From: Bacteroidales bacterium
GTDB lineage: Bacteria; Bacteroidota; Bacteroidia; Bacteroidales; Muribaculaceae
Length of the DNA stretch: 64,000 nt
Direction of reading: 5' to 3'
Assembly (NCBI GenBank): GCA_019416285.1
Contig: DXXM01000010.1
Location: 26,196 to 90,195, forward strand
Each line of letters starts with the position of its first letter. Position 1 is the stretch's first letter. The notes beneath the pieces were generated by a model. That model was not told the origin of the DNA and searched no databases. It worked only from the letters and a program-made list of their open reading frames with translations. Shown in pieces: positions 34,058-42,553 of this stretch. A program made the translations under genes and the position numbers.

Positions 34058-35359
34058 ATGAAAGAGAACCAATCACTCCTTCGCTGGAATGGGGTAAACT
34101 ACATAGTACCCTTCATTCTCATAACAAGTTGCTTTGCTCTATGGGGCTTCGCCAACGACATCACCAACCCGATGGTGAAAGCCTTCTCCAAAATCTTCCG
34201 CATGAGCGTCACCGACGGCACTCTCGTACAGGTGGCTTTCTATGGCGGATATTTCGCAATGGCTTTCCCAGCCGCCATCTTCATCCGCCGTTTCTCATAC
34301 AAGGCAGGTGTGCTCACCGGGCTCGGACTCTACGCTGTCGGCGCCTTCCTCTTCTATCCGGCCATGCTGACCGGAAGCTACTATCCCTTCCTCATCGCCT
34401 ACTTCATCCTCACCTGCGGCCTTTCGTTCCTTGAGACGAGCTGTAACCCTTACATCCTCTCGATGGGCTCCGAGGAGACCGCCACACGCCGCCTCAACAT
34501 GGCGCAGTCTTTCAATCCCGTCGGGTCACTGATGGGAATGTGGGTGGCCATGACATTCATCCAGGCTCGTCTGAATCCGCTCGAAACGGCAGACCGCGCG
34601 GCCCTGAGCGACGCAGAATTCGAGGCGATACGCGACGCCGACCTCCAGGTGCTCATCACCCCCTATATTATTATAGGTATCGTCGTGCTGCTGATGTTTG
34701 CCGTCATAGCCATCATGAAAATGCCCCGTAACGGCGACAAGTCACACGACATCCATTTCTTCCGCACTCTCAGGCGCATTTTCTCCCTCAGCCGCTACCG
34801 CGAGGGCGTGATAGCCCAATTCTTCTATGTAGGCGCGCAAATTATGTGCTGGACATTCATAATCCAGTACGGCACACGCGTGTTCATGCTCGAAGGTCTC
34901 GACGAGAAAAGTGCCGAGGTACTCTCTCAGAAATACAACATCATTGCGATGGTCATCTTCTGCTGCAGCCGCTTCATCTGCACCTATCTGCTCCGCTACG
35001 TCAATGCCGGCAAACTCCTCGCCGTGCTCGCCACAGCCGCGTCAATCCTTACCGTGGGAGTGATTCTGTTTCAGGACCGCATGGGAGTCTACTGTCTCGT
35101 GGGTGTATCAGCCTGCATGTCGCTCATGTTCCCGACTATCTACGGTATAGCCCTCAACGGCCTTGGTGACGATGCCAAGTTCGGCGCCGCCGGTCTCATC
35201 ATGGCCATCCTCGGCGGCTCTGTACTTCCCCCGCTTCAGGCACGTATAATCGACTGCGGGACCATCGGCAACTTCCCCGCTGTCAACCTCTCGTTTATTC
35301 TGCCGTTTATCTGCTTCCTCATCATCATAGTCTACGGCATACGCCGCGCCCGCGACTAA
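34058..35359 (+). CDS. fucP: L-fucose:H+ symporter
   Basis: A 433-residue, 12-helix major facilitator protein of the FucP type. Family hallmarks are CFALWGFANDITNPMVKAFSKIF near the N-terminus, AFYGGYFAMAFPAAIF (with the A-F-Y-G-G-Y motif) and LETSCNPYILSMGSEETATRRLNMAQSFNPVGSLMG. The proton-coupling acidic residue region (F-A-N-D near residue 30) is present. It is the last gene of the plus-strand operon and ends just before the large inverted repeat at 35399-35568. Confidence 0.93.
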   Translation: MKENQSLLRWNGVNYIVPFILITSCFALWGFANDITNPMVKAFSKIFRMSVTDGTLVQVAFYGGYFAMAFPAAIFIRRFSYKAGVLTGLGLYAVGAFLFYPAMLTGSYYPFLIAYFILTCGLSFLETSCNPYILSMGSEETATRRLNMAQSFNPVGSLMGMWVAMTFIQARLNPLETADRAALSDAEFEAIRDADLQVLITPYIIIGIVVLLMFAVIAIMKMPRNGDKSHDIHFFRTLRRIFSLSRYREGVIAQFFYVGAQIMCWTFIIQYGTRVFMLEGLDEKSAEVLSQKYNIIAMVIFCCSRFICTYLLRYVNAGKLLAVLATAASILTVGVILFQDRMGVYCLVGVSACMSLMFPTIYGIALNGLGDDAKFGAAGLIMAILGGSVLPPLQARIIDCGTIGNFPAVNLSFILPFICFLIIIVYGIRRARD

Positions 35360-35398
35360 ACGGCTGAAAAAGATACCGTTGTTTTGATACTCCTGAAA

Positions 35399-35568
35399 TT
35401 CAGGCACAGAAGGACAAAAGAGCACAAGAGACACAATAGATTTTAGTCTATCTGATTAAAGCTTAATTCATTTAAAGCTTTTAATTAAGTTCTGAAAACA
35501 GAACTTTAAGAGATAGAAAAATAAAATCTCTTGTGTCTCTTGTGCTCTTTTGTCCTTCTGTGCCTGAA
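35399..35568. repeat. Long nested inverted repeat (38-base perfect arms) between convergent genes
   Basis: The left arm 35399-35436 is the exact reverse complement of the right arm 35531-35568 (38 of 38 bases). Pairing continues inward after one mismatch for eight more bases (AGATTTTA) and then in shorter matched blocks (TCTATCT/AGATAGA, TTAAAG/CTTTAA). Inside lies AGTTCTG-AAAA-CAGAACT. The whole 170-base element can fold into one very long hairpin. It separates fucP (plus) from the alcohol dehydrogenase gene (minus), so it could be an oversized two-way terminator. The arms are purine-rich on one strand and far longer than a terminator needs, so a dispersed or mobile-derived repeat is also possible. 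Confidence 0.85.
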
Positions 35569-35590
35569 ACTCTAAAAGAAGGTAACTTTT

Positions 35591-36613
35591 TTAGAACTTC
35601 ACGAGGATGCGGAATACTTTGCCGGGGGCAGCGTCCCATTTGGCGAGGGCGTCGGCAGCCTCATCAGGTGTGACGGTAGCTGAGATAAGTTTCTCGGCAT
35701 TGTCGCGTCCTCCGGCGAGGAAGTAGCGGATTACGGCAGCGAAGTCGTTGGGCATAGCGTTGCGCGAACCGCGGATGTCGAGCTCTTTTTGGACGAAAAG
35801 TTTGGTGTGGAACGACACATCGTCCTTGGCATAGCCGATGCAGACCACACGGCCGCAGAAAGCCACGTTTTCAACCGCTGCAACGTAGGTGAAGGGTGAG
35901 CCTACAGCCTCGATGACCACATCCGGGCCGTTGCCGTCGGTCAGACGGTTGAGCTCCTCGGCGAGATTGGAGGTGGCGGAGTTGATTGAGTATGTCGCGC
36001 CGAGTTCGCGTGCGAGAGCGAGCTTCTCGTCGTCAAGGTCGATGGCGATAACGGTGGCACCGCGGAGCGATGCACGCACGATGGCTCCGAGACCGATCAT
36101 ACCGCAGCCAATCACAGCCACAGTGTCGATGTCGTTCACCTGACCGCGGTCTACAGCGTGGAAACCTACGCTCATAGGCTCTACAAGAGCACATTCGCGG
36201 GGTGTGAGACCCTGTGCGGGAATAATCTTTGTCCAGGGAACGGCTATATAGTCTGACATGGCACCGTGGCGCTGCACACCGAGAGTTTCATTGTGGCGGC
36301 ATGCGTTGGGACGTCCGCGACGACATGACGAGCATTTGCCGCAGGCTGTATAGGGATTGACAGTGACGCTCATGCCCTCGGTGAAAAGACCTGCGGGTAC
36401 AGCACTGCCTATTTCAGCTACGGTGCCTCCGATTTCATGGCCGGGAATCACCTGATCGATGGCCATCGGGTTCTTGCCGCGGTAGGTGTTGAGGTCAGAA
36501 CCACAGAATCCTACATAATGGATTTTCACGAGCACCTCGTCGGGTGCCACAACCGGCATAGCCTGCTCCTCTACAACAACCTTTCCGGGAGCAACAATCT
36601 TAACTGCTTGCAT
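35591..36613 (-). CDS. Zinc-dependent alcohol dehydrogenase (MDR family)
   Basis: A 340-residue medium-chain dehydrogenase. The catalytic zinc region is GFCGSDLNTYRG and PGHEIGGTVAEIG, and the structural zinc loop has four cysteines (CGKCSSCRRGRPNAC). The NAD-binding motif is AVIGCGMIGLGAI followed by the acidic DLDDEK, which favours NAD over NADP. It resembles sorbitol/threonine-dehydrogenase-like enzymes; the exact substrate is unknown. It is the last gene of a three-gene minus operon with a lactonase-like amidohydrolase and an aldo/keto reductase, so oxidation of a sugar or sugar-acid intermediate is likely. Confidence 0.88.
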   Translation of the reverse strand: MQAVKIVAPGKVVVEEQAMPVVAPDEVLVKIHYVGFCGSDLNTYRGKNPMAIDQVIPGHEIGGTVAEIGSAVPAGLFTEGMSVTVNPYTACGKCSSCRRGRPNACRHNETLGVQRHGAMSDYIAVPWTKIIPAQGLTPRECALVEPMSVGFHAVDRGQVNDIDTVAVIGCGMIGLGAIVRASLRGATVIAIDLDDEKLALARELGATYSINSATSNLAEELNRLTDGNGPDVVIEAVGSPFTYVAAVENVAFCGRVVCIGYAKDDVSFHTKLFVQKELDIRGSRNAMPNDFAAVIRYFLAGGRDNAEKLISATVTPDEAADALAKWDAAPGKVFRILVKF

Positions 36614-36679
36614 TTTATTAATAATTTATATCAGTTTTTATTTATTTAATTCATAGGCGATTACAGAATCATTCTGACG

Positions 36680-37606
36680 TCATTCCGACATGTTTTTCAC
36701 ATAGGGAAGCACAGGCAGATTCTTAAATCCGTAGAATTTCACCGCATTGTCGCCGAGGAAGGCATGTTTTTCCACCTCGGTCAGTTCCGGAGTCTTGCAG
36801 ATGAAGTCATACGACATCTTATAGGTGATGGCCGTGATGGTGCGCGGATAGTCGGACCCCCACATGAGTTTGTCCATTCCCACCTCGTCGGCCGCCTCCT
36901 TTATGGCGCGGACAGCCGAAGGATAGGGATAGAACTCCGAATTGTAGAGCCAGGTGATACCACCCGACTCGACCATCACATTCTCGGCGCGGGCGAGGCG
37001 TATCTGCTCCATCCAGCCGTCGGTAGTGACCATACCGAAATGACCGATAGCTATTTTCAGCTTCGGGCACTCCGCAATCACCTCTTTCATCTCCCCAACC
37101 TGGGTGTCGCCGTCGGCAAGAGTGATAGAGAGGAGGACACCGCGGCGTTCCATCTCCTTGAAGAGCGAAATCATCTCCGGGGAGTTAAGCCACACGCGCG
37201 AACCGCCCTCAAGCGGCAGACGGTGGGCCGGAATAGCGAGGCCGCGGAAACCGGCGTCCATAAGCTCTATGGCCTTCGGCATAAATCCGGGCTCGCGGAA
37301 CTCACACATGCCGTTGACAAAAAAACGGTCGGGATACTTGCGGGCCACTTCCGCGAGATACTCGTTCTGCTCGCCGTCTATGAACTCCTGCACCACGACG
37401 GCCCCCGCCACCTGCGCGTAGTCCATATTGGAAAGGAAAACCTCGGCGGTGTTCTTGCCGTCAATCATAAACGGGGGTAGCATCTGGCGCTCCTCGCCCA
37501 TGAAATCGCAGCGACCGTTGGGCAGAGGGCTTATGCGCTTGCTGTTGACCACCGTGTCCTGACGCAGCCACAGATGTGAATGGGCGTCTATGATAAAATG
37601 TTCCAT
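36680..37606 (-). CDS. Amidohydrolase-superfamily protein, possible sugar lactonase
   Basis: A 308-residue TIM-barrel hydrolase of the Amidohydro_2 type. It has the N-terminal metal motif DAHSHLW, IAIGHFG in the middle and the metal Asp in MWGSDYPRT near the C-terminus. This family contains L-fuconolactonase and L-rhamnono-lactonase, and its position between an aldo/keto reductase (19 bases upstream) and an alcohol dehydrogenase (66 bases downstream) fits hydrolysis of the lactone made by a sugar 1-dehydrogenase. Decarboxylases of the same superfamily are an alternative. Confidence 0.82.
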   Translation of the reverse strand: MEHFIIDAHSHLWLRQDTVVNSKRISPLPNGRCDFMGEERQMLPPFMIDGKNTAEVFLSNMDYAQVAGAVVVQEFIDGEQNEYLAEVARKYPDRFFVNGMCEFREPGFMPKAIELMDAGFRGLAIPAHRLPLEGGSRVWLNSPEMISLFKEMERRGVLLSITLADGDTQVGEMKEVIAECPKLKIAIGHFGMVTTDGWMEQIRLARAENVMVESGGITWLYNSEFYPYPSAVRAIKEAADEVGMDKLMWGSDYPRTITAITYKMSYDFICKTPELTEVEKHAFLGDNAVKFYGFKNLPVLPYVKNMSE

Positions 37607-37625
37607 CCTGTGTCAGCCTGTGAGG

Positions 37626-38558
37626 TTATGAATTTTTCCAGCGCACACGCATCTGGTCACCGATAATCTCACGCACTTCCTTTACAAGAGTCTCGTCCAT
37701 CGGCTCCTCGACAAACTCGAGGTTGCGGCGCACGTTGTCGGGGTTGGCGGAGCTGAAAAGAGTTGTTGCGATGCGGGGATTGCTCACGGCATACTGCACC
37801 GCAAGTTTCTCGATGGAATAGCCCTTGGAATTGCAGTGTGCCACGGCTCTCTGACAGGCTTCGACAAGGCTCTTGGGAGCCGGATGCCAGGCGGGAACTC
37901 CGCGCTGCGACAGCAGGCCCATCGAGAGGGGCGACGCGCTGATTACGCCTATTCCGCGTTCCTCGAACATATCCAGATAGTCGAGGAGCATATCGTCGTT
38001 GAGGGTATAGTGACAGAAATTCATGATGGTCTCCACCATGCCTTCGGGGGTATGTTCCACCACCCACTTTATATTCTCGGGCTGGAGGTCGGTGATGCCG
38101 ACGTGACTTACCACACCCTTGTCACGGAGCTCCACAAGCGCCGGAAGGGTCTCGCCCACAACCTGATTAAGATCGGCGAACTCGATGTCGTGGACGTTGA
38201 TAAGGTCGATATGGTCTATGCCGAGGCGCTCCATGCTCTCGTAGACACTTTCTGTGGCTCGCTTGGCGGAATAGTCCCAGGTATTGACTCCGTCCTTACC
38301 ATAGCGGCCCACTTTGGTCGAAAGATAATACTTGTCGCGTGGAATCTCGCGCAAGGCTTTGCCGAGCACTGTTTCGGCTTTATAATGTCCGTAGTAAGGC
38401 GACACGTCGATGAAGTTCATACCACCGTCCACCGCGGCATGGACCGCTTCGAGGGCTCTCGGTTCATTGATGTCGTGAAAAACCGCACCGAGCGACGATG
38501 CGCCGAAACTCAGGGCCGACACCTTCATGCCGGTTTTGCCTATTTCATGATATTCCAT
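37626..38558 (-). CDS. Aldo/keto reductase, candidate L-fucose (aldose) 1-dehydrogenase
   Basis: A 310-residue AKR with the family tetrad visible: Asp and Tyr in NFIDVSPYYG, Lys in YLSTKVGRYG and a His in VSHVGIT. The opening MEYHEIGKTGMKVSALSFGASSLG and the DHIDLINVHD segment are typical of bacterial D-threo-aldose/L-fucose 1-dehydrogenase-like AKRs. It is the first gene of the three-gene operon, driven by a good promoter at 38605-38636. Together with the amidohydrolase it could convert L-fucose through L-fucono-lactone to L-fuconate. No fuconate dehydratase is in the window. Confidence 0.85.
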   Translation of the reverse strand: MEYHEIGKTGMKVSALSFGASSLGAVFHDINEPRALEAVHAAVDGGMNFIDVSPYYGHYKAETVLGKALREIPRDKYYLSTKVGRYGKDGVNTWDYSAKRATESVYESMERLGIDHIDLINVHDIEFADLNQVVGETLPALVELRDKGVVSHVGITDLQPENIKWVVEHTPEGMVETIMNFCHYTLNDDMLLDYLDMFEERGIGVISASPLSMGLLSQRGVPAWHPAPKSLVEACQRAVAHCNSKGYSIEKLAVQYAVSNPRIATTLFSSANPDNVRRNLEFVEEPMDETLVKEVREIIGDQMRVRWKNS

Positions 38559-38604
38559 AATTACAGTTACTTTTTAAGGTGATGACATTAGGTCATTTCA
38601 CCCG

Positions 38605-38636
38605 CAAAGTTACAAAAATACCCTAAAGCACCCAAA
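38605..38636 (-). promoter_or_regulatory. Promoter of the aldo/keto reductase operon
   Basis: On the minus strand, TTTG (38636-38633) lies exactly 20 bases before TAACTTTG (38612-38605), a full match to the Bacteroidetes promoter pattern, with the ATG 46 bases downstream at 38558. Confidence 0.75.
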
Positions 38637-38763
38637 GTTCAGCCACACATTTTCACCATGCCTGTCAAATGTTTTTGTTCTGGCATTTCCTCCGATTTTT
38701 ATATATGGAAAATACACGAAGAGGCTGTCGCTACGGGCGTCCTGCCGGCGGGTGTTGCAGCGC

Positions 38764-39123
38764 TCAGTGCAGGCGCTTCGACAGAGCGGCGGCAACGACC
38801 ACGGCATTATTGTGCTCGCGGTCATGCGAAGAGTAAAGCAGCGTCACCACCGGTTTCGTCCTGACTTCGGCCACAAGCGCGTCAAAAGCCGGCTTCGACT
38901 CCAGTTCCGAGGCATAGCGCTTCTCAAACTCGTCCCATCTCCCTTCGGAATCAGTGTGAAACCATTCCCTTAGTTCGGTCGAGGGAGCTATATCCTTATC
39001 CCATTGGTCATAATGGAAAGTCTCGTGTGAGAGACCGCGCGGCCATAGCCGGTCGATATATACCCTGTAGCCGTCCGAGAGCGATGCCTCGTCGTAGGCT
39101 CTTTTCAATTGGATTTCAGTCAT
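38764..39123 (-). CDS. DUF488 family protein
   Basis: I chose the ATG at 39123 (MTEIQLKRAYD); the frame extends upstream but that part is hydrophobic, AT-rich and unlike the family. The 119-residue product has the DUF488 signature (LKRAYD, YIDRLWPRGLS, WFHTDSEGRWDEFEKRYASEL, VVTLLYSSHDREHNNAVV). Members are small cytoplasmic proteins of unknown function. It is divergent from hcp, 161 bases away. Confidence 0.85.
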   Translation of the reverse strand: MTEIQLKRAYDEASLSDGYRVYIDRLWPRGLSHETFHYDQWDKDIAPSTELREWFHTDSEGRWDEFEKRYASELESKPAFDALVAEVRTKPVVTLLYSSHDREHNNAVVVAAALSKRLH

Positions 39124-39284
39124 GATATTTATAAATAAAATGTAACATTCAAACAAAAATCCCGCAAAGGAGGTTTTATATGGTGAATAATTATTCCCAC
39201 CGGTAATCATCATTCACGGAGAATCCGAATTGCTTATAAAATCCTTTAATCCAAAATCATAAACCCCTATAGAATCAAAAATTT

Positions 39285-40928
39285 ATGGAAATGTTCTGTT
39301 ACCAATGTCAGGAGACAGCCAGAGGTAAGGGCTGTAACATCCTCGGAGTATGCGGCAAAAAGCCTGAGACATCCGCCCGTATGGACCTTCTGCTTTACGC
39401 GGTTCGCGGCATCTCACTCATCAACCGTGCCTTACGCGAAAAGGGTGAGCCTTCGCGCGAAGCGAGCCTCTTTGTCATTGATGCACTCTTCACGACCATC
39501 ACCAACGCAAATTTCGACAACGATTCGCTTGACAAATACATCACCAGGGCATTTGAGCTGAAAAACATTCTCGCCGGAACAGCCAAGAAGCAGGCGGTGG
39601 AGCTCCCCGACCTCCCGGAAGTAGAGTTTTACGCCACACCCGACGAGTATGAGAAGGCCGAACCCGTCACCGGTGTGCTCGCCGAGCCAAACGACGACAT
39701 CCGCGGCCTCAAGCAGCTCGCCATCTACGGCTGCAAGGGTATGGCCGCCTACGCGCGCCACGCGGCCAATCTCGGATATGAGGACGAGGATGTGTTTGCA
39801 ATCATCGAAAATGCCATGGCCGAGACCGCACGCCCCGATGCGAGTGTCGACGAACTCTTCTCGCTCGTGCTCAATGTAGGCGAAGGCGGCGTAAAGGCGA
39901 TGGCTCTTCTCGACAAAGCCAACACCGAGAGCTACGGCAACCCCGAAATCACAAAGGTCGACATAGGTGTCCGCAACCGTCCGGGCATCCTCATCAGCGG
40001 CCATGACCTCAAGGACCTCGAGGAACTTCTCGAACAGACACGCGACAAGGGTGTGGACGTCTACACCCATTCCGAGATGCTCCCTGGCCAGTATTACCCC
40101 GCCTTCAAGAAATATCCCCACTTCGCAGGCAACTACGGCAACGCATGGTGGAAGCAGACCGACGAGTTCGAGAAATTCAACGGTGTGTTCCTCTTCACCT
40201 CCAACTGTATCGTGCCCCCGAAGAAAAACTGCACTTACCTTGACCGTGTCTACACCACAGGCGTTGTCGGTATGCCCGGCACCCACCATATCCCCGAGGG
40301 AAAAGACGGAAAGCCGAAGGATTATTCCGAACTCATAGCCCGCGCGCAGAAATGCGAGCCCCCGACCGAGATTGAACATGGCGAAATCATCGGCGGCTTC
40401 GCCCACCATCAGGTAATCGAACTCGCCCCGAAGATTCTCGACCTCATCAAGCAGGGAAAAATCCGCAAATTCGTGGTTATGGCCGGATGCGACGGCCGCT
40501 TCCCCTCGCGCGACTATTATACCAAATTCGCCGAGGCTCTGCCGAAAGACTGCGTGATTCTGACAGCCGGATGCGCGAAGTACCGCTACAACAAACTGCC
40601 GCTCGGCGATATCGACGGGGTGCCCCGTGTGCTCGATGCCGGCCAGTGCAACGACTCCTACTCGCTTGTACGCATAGCTCTTGCTCTCCGCGACGCCCTC
40701 GGTCTCAAGGATGTCAACGAGCTTCCTATCGTCTACAACATCGCCTGGTATGAGCAGAAAGCCGTCATTGTCCTGCTCGCGCTCCTCGCCCTCGGCGTCA
40801 AAAACATCCACACCGGTCCTACCCTTCCCGCATTCTTCACCCCTGACATTCTCAAAGTGCTTCAGGAGAAATTCAATATCGGAACCATCTCGACAGTCGA
40901 CGCCGACATCGCATCAATGGTAGGATAA
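39285..40928 (+). CDS. hcp: Hybrid-cluster protein (hydroxylamine / NO reductase)
   Basis: A 547-residue cytoplasmic enzyme that removes nitric oxide or hydroxylamine. The N-terminal cubane ligands are Cys5, Cys8, Cys17 and Cys23, a CX2CX8CX5C pattern of class I proteins from strict anaerobes. Hybrid-cluster ligands are visible further on: HSEMLPG, FTSNCIVPP, TAGCAKYRYN, DAGQCNDSYS. The length is normal. A second start at Met3 is possible. It is monocistronic, with a strong terminator right after it. I did not find a convincing regulator site in the 161-base upstream region. Confidence 0.95.
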   Translation: MEMFCYQCQETARGKGCNILGVCGKKPETSARMDLLLYAVRGISLINRALREKGEPSREASLFVIDALFTTITNANFDNDSLDKYITRAFELKNILAGTAKKQAVELPDLPEVEFYATPDEYEKAEPVTGVLAEPNDDIRGLKQLAIYGCKGMAAYARHAANLGYEDEDVFAIIENAMAETARPDASVDELFSLVLNVGEGGVKAMALLDKANTESYGNPEITKVDIGVRNRPGILISGHDLKDLEELLEQTRDKGVDVYTHSEMLPGQYYPAFKKYPHFAGNYGNAWWKQTDEFEKFNGVFLFTSNCIVPPKKNCTYLDRVYTTGVVGMPGTHHIPEGKDGKPKDYSELIARAQKCEPPTEIEHGEIIGGFAHHQVIELAPKILDLIKQGKIRKFVVMAGCDGRFPSRDYYTKFAEALPKDCVILTAGCAKYRYNKLPLGDIDGVPRVLDAGQCNDSYSLVRIALALRDALGLKDVNELPIVYNIAWYEQKAVIVLLALLALGVKNIHTGPTLPAFFTPDILKVLQEKFNIGTISTVDADIASMVG

Positions 40929-40955
40929 GACAACTATCCCTCCACAGACATACAC

Positions 40956-40999
40956 CCGCCTGTGTCCACCGAATCGGACACAGGCGGTCTTTTTATTTT
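40956..40999 (+). terminator. Intrinsic terminator of hcp
   Basis: CCGCCTGTGTCC (40956-40967) pairs perfectly with GGACACAGGCGG (40976-40987) over an 8-base loop and is followed by TCTTTTTATTTT. It lies between the convergent hcp and trkH genes. Confidence 0.92.
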
Positions 41000-41041
41000 G
41001 TATTACTGCAACTGACTTTTACAATACAACCCACAGGTTTG

Positions 41042-42505
41042 TTATCGTTTCCAGAACGAGGGGAGGAGCAGGACGAGGAAGGTGAAGAGTTCGAGTCTAC
41101 CCACAAGCATGATGAGCGTGAGCAGCCATTTGACCGCCACCGGAAGCATGGCGAATGAGCCCTCAGCTCCGGTGACGCCATAGCCAAGGCCGTTGCAGCC
41201 GATGCAGGAACTGACCATGAAGAGCGAATCGGTGAACGAGATGCCGAACATGGTCACGAAAGCGGTGCCGAAGGCTATTACAAGCGTGTAGAGAGTCACA
41301 AAAGCGGATATTCGCGCCACAAGGTCGTCGGACAGCGCCACGCCGTTGAGATTGACCACGAAAGTGCGCCGCGGAAACACCGTCTTTTTTATCTCGTTGA
41401 TAAAATTTCGGCCCAAAGCGATGAAGCGGTCAATCTTTATGCCGCCCGAAGTCGAGCCCGTGCATGCGCCGCATATCATAAGTATGATAGTGGTGAACAG
41501 CACGAAGGGTCCCCAGTTCTCGACATCGCTGATGGAGAAGCCGGTAGAAGTGACCGCCGAAATTATATGAAACAGCGGATAAATCAGCACACGCCTGATG
41601 CCGTCGGCCTCGCCACGCAGCAGAGTGGACACCACCACGAGAAAATAGACAATGAGGACCATACGGACAAACACCTTGAACACCTCATTGCCGAACAGTG
41701 CCCGCGGGCCATCCTTGGCGGCCATATACAGCACCATGAAATTCAGACCTGCCACAAACATCACAAGCGTCAGCACGACGTAGACATAATCCGAGTCCCA
41801 GTAGGCGATGCCGGCGTTGCGCGTGGAGAAACCTCCGGTGGCTACGGCGGCGAATGTCTGACACACGCTGTCGAAAAAGTTCATCGGGCCGCACCACAGC
41901 AGCACTATCGACACCACCGTCAGCAGGCAATAGACGCCCCACATGGAGAGCGCCGTCTGGCGGATGCGCGGATGGAGCTTGCTGTGGGTGATGCCGGTTG
42001 CCTCGGCGTTGAACATCGATATGCCTATCGACCTGTTGAGTTCCGGCAACACCGCAAGCATGAAGAATATGATTCCGAGACCTCCGACCCACTGCGTCAG
42101 GGCCCTCCAGAACAAAATGCCGTGCGACTGCCCCTCGACATCCGTAATCATGCTCGCGCCGGTGGTAGTGAATCCGGAAATCACCTCGAAGAAAGCGTCG
42201 GTGAAGCAGAGCGGACTCGCGCTCATCATGAAAGGAATCATGCCGAACAGCCCGAACACAATCCACACAAGGGCAGTGATTATGAAACCCTCGCGCCCAC
42301 CAATGCCTGTCGACACATCACGCGTGCACAGCTCAACCACTCCGCCGGCGGCCGCCGAAGCAGCCACGGCCACCGCGAATCCGGCCCAGTCATCCTCGCC
42401 GTATGCCACACACACAAGCAGAGGGATCACCATCAGCAGAGCCTCAATCAGAAGGAGGCGTCCGAGCATGCGCACTATCGAATCTATTCTCAATGACGTT
42501 TTCAT
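41042..42505 (-). CDS. trkH: Potassium uptake channel subunit TrkH
   Basis: A 487-residue membrane protein of the TrkH/KtrB superfamily with four pore-loop repeats: FTTTGASMI, FAAVATGGFST, VTSTGFSISD and SSCIGCNGLGYG. The first three keep the T-x-G type selectivity glycines and the last is the usual degenerate one. The cytoplasmic loop GACTGSTSGGIKIDRFIAL is typical. It lies 48 bases downstream of trkA in the same transcript, so the two form a complete K+ uptake system gated by nucleotide binding to TrkA. Confidence 0.93.
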   Translation of the reverse strand: MKTSLRIDSIVRMLGRLLLIEALLMVIPLLVCVAYGEDDWAGFAVAVAASAAAGGVVELCTRDVSTGIGGREGFIITALVWIVFGLFGMIPFMMSASPLCFTDAFFEVISGFTTTGASMITDVEGQSHGILFWRALTQWVGGLGIIFFMLAVLPELNRSIGISMFNAEATGITHSKLHPRIRQTALSMWGVYCLLTVVSIVLLWCGPMNFFDSVCQTFAAVATGGFSTRNAGIAYWDSDYVYVVLTLVMFVAGLNFMVLYMAAKDGPRALFGNEVFKVFVRMVLIVYFLVVVSTLLRGEADGIRRVLIYPLFHIISAVTSTGFSISDVENWGPFVLFTTIILMICGACTGSTSGGIKIDRFIALGRNFINEIKKTVFPRRTFVVNLNGVALSDDLVARISAFVTLYTLVIAFGTAFVTMFGISFTDSLFMVSSCIGCNGLGYGVTGAEGSFAMLPVAVKWLLTLIMLVGRLELFTFLVLLLPSFWKR

Positions 42506-42553
42506 ATCGATGAATTACGTTTGGAACTTGCCGCGGGAGGGGAGATGCCGCGC

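Noticed and set aside
35399..35568. A CRISPR or insertion-sequence end
   Set aside because: There are only two arms, in inverted orientation, with no repeated spacer units and no transposase or ORF inside.
39432..40811. A 459-codon minus-strand open frame
   Set aside because: Fully antisense to hcp, whose metal-site motifs and terminator fix the coding strand.
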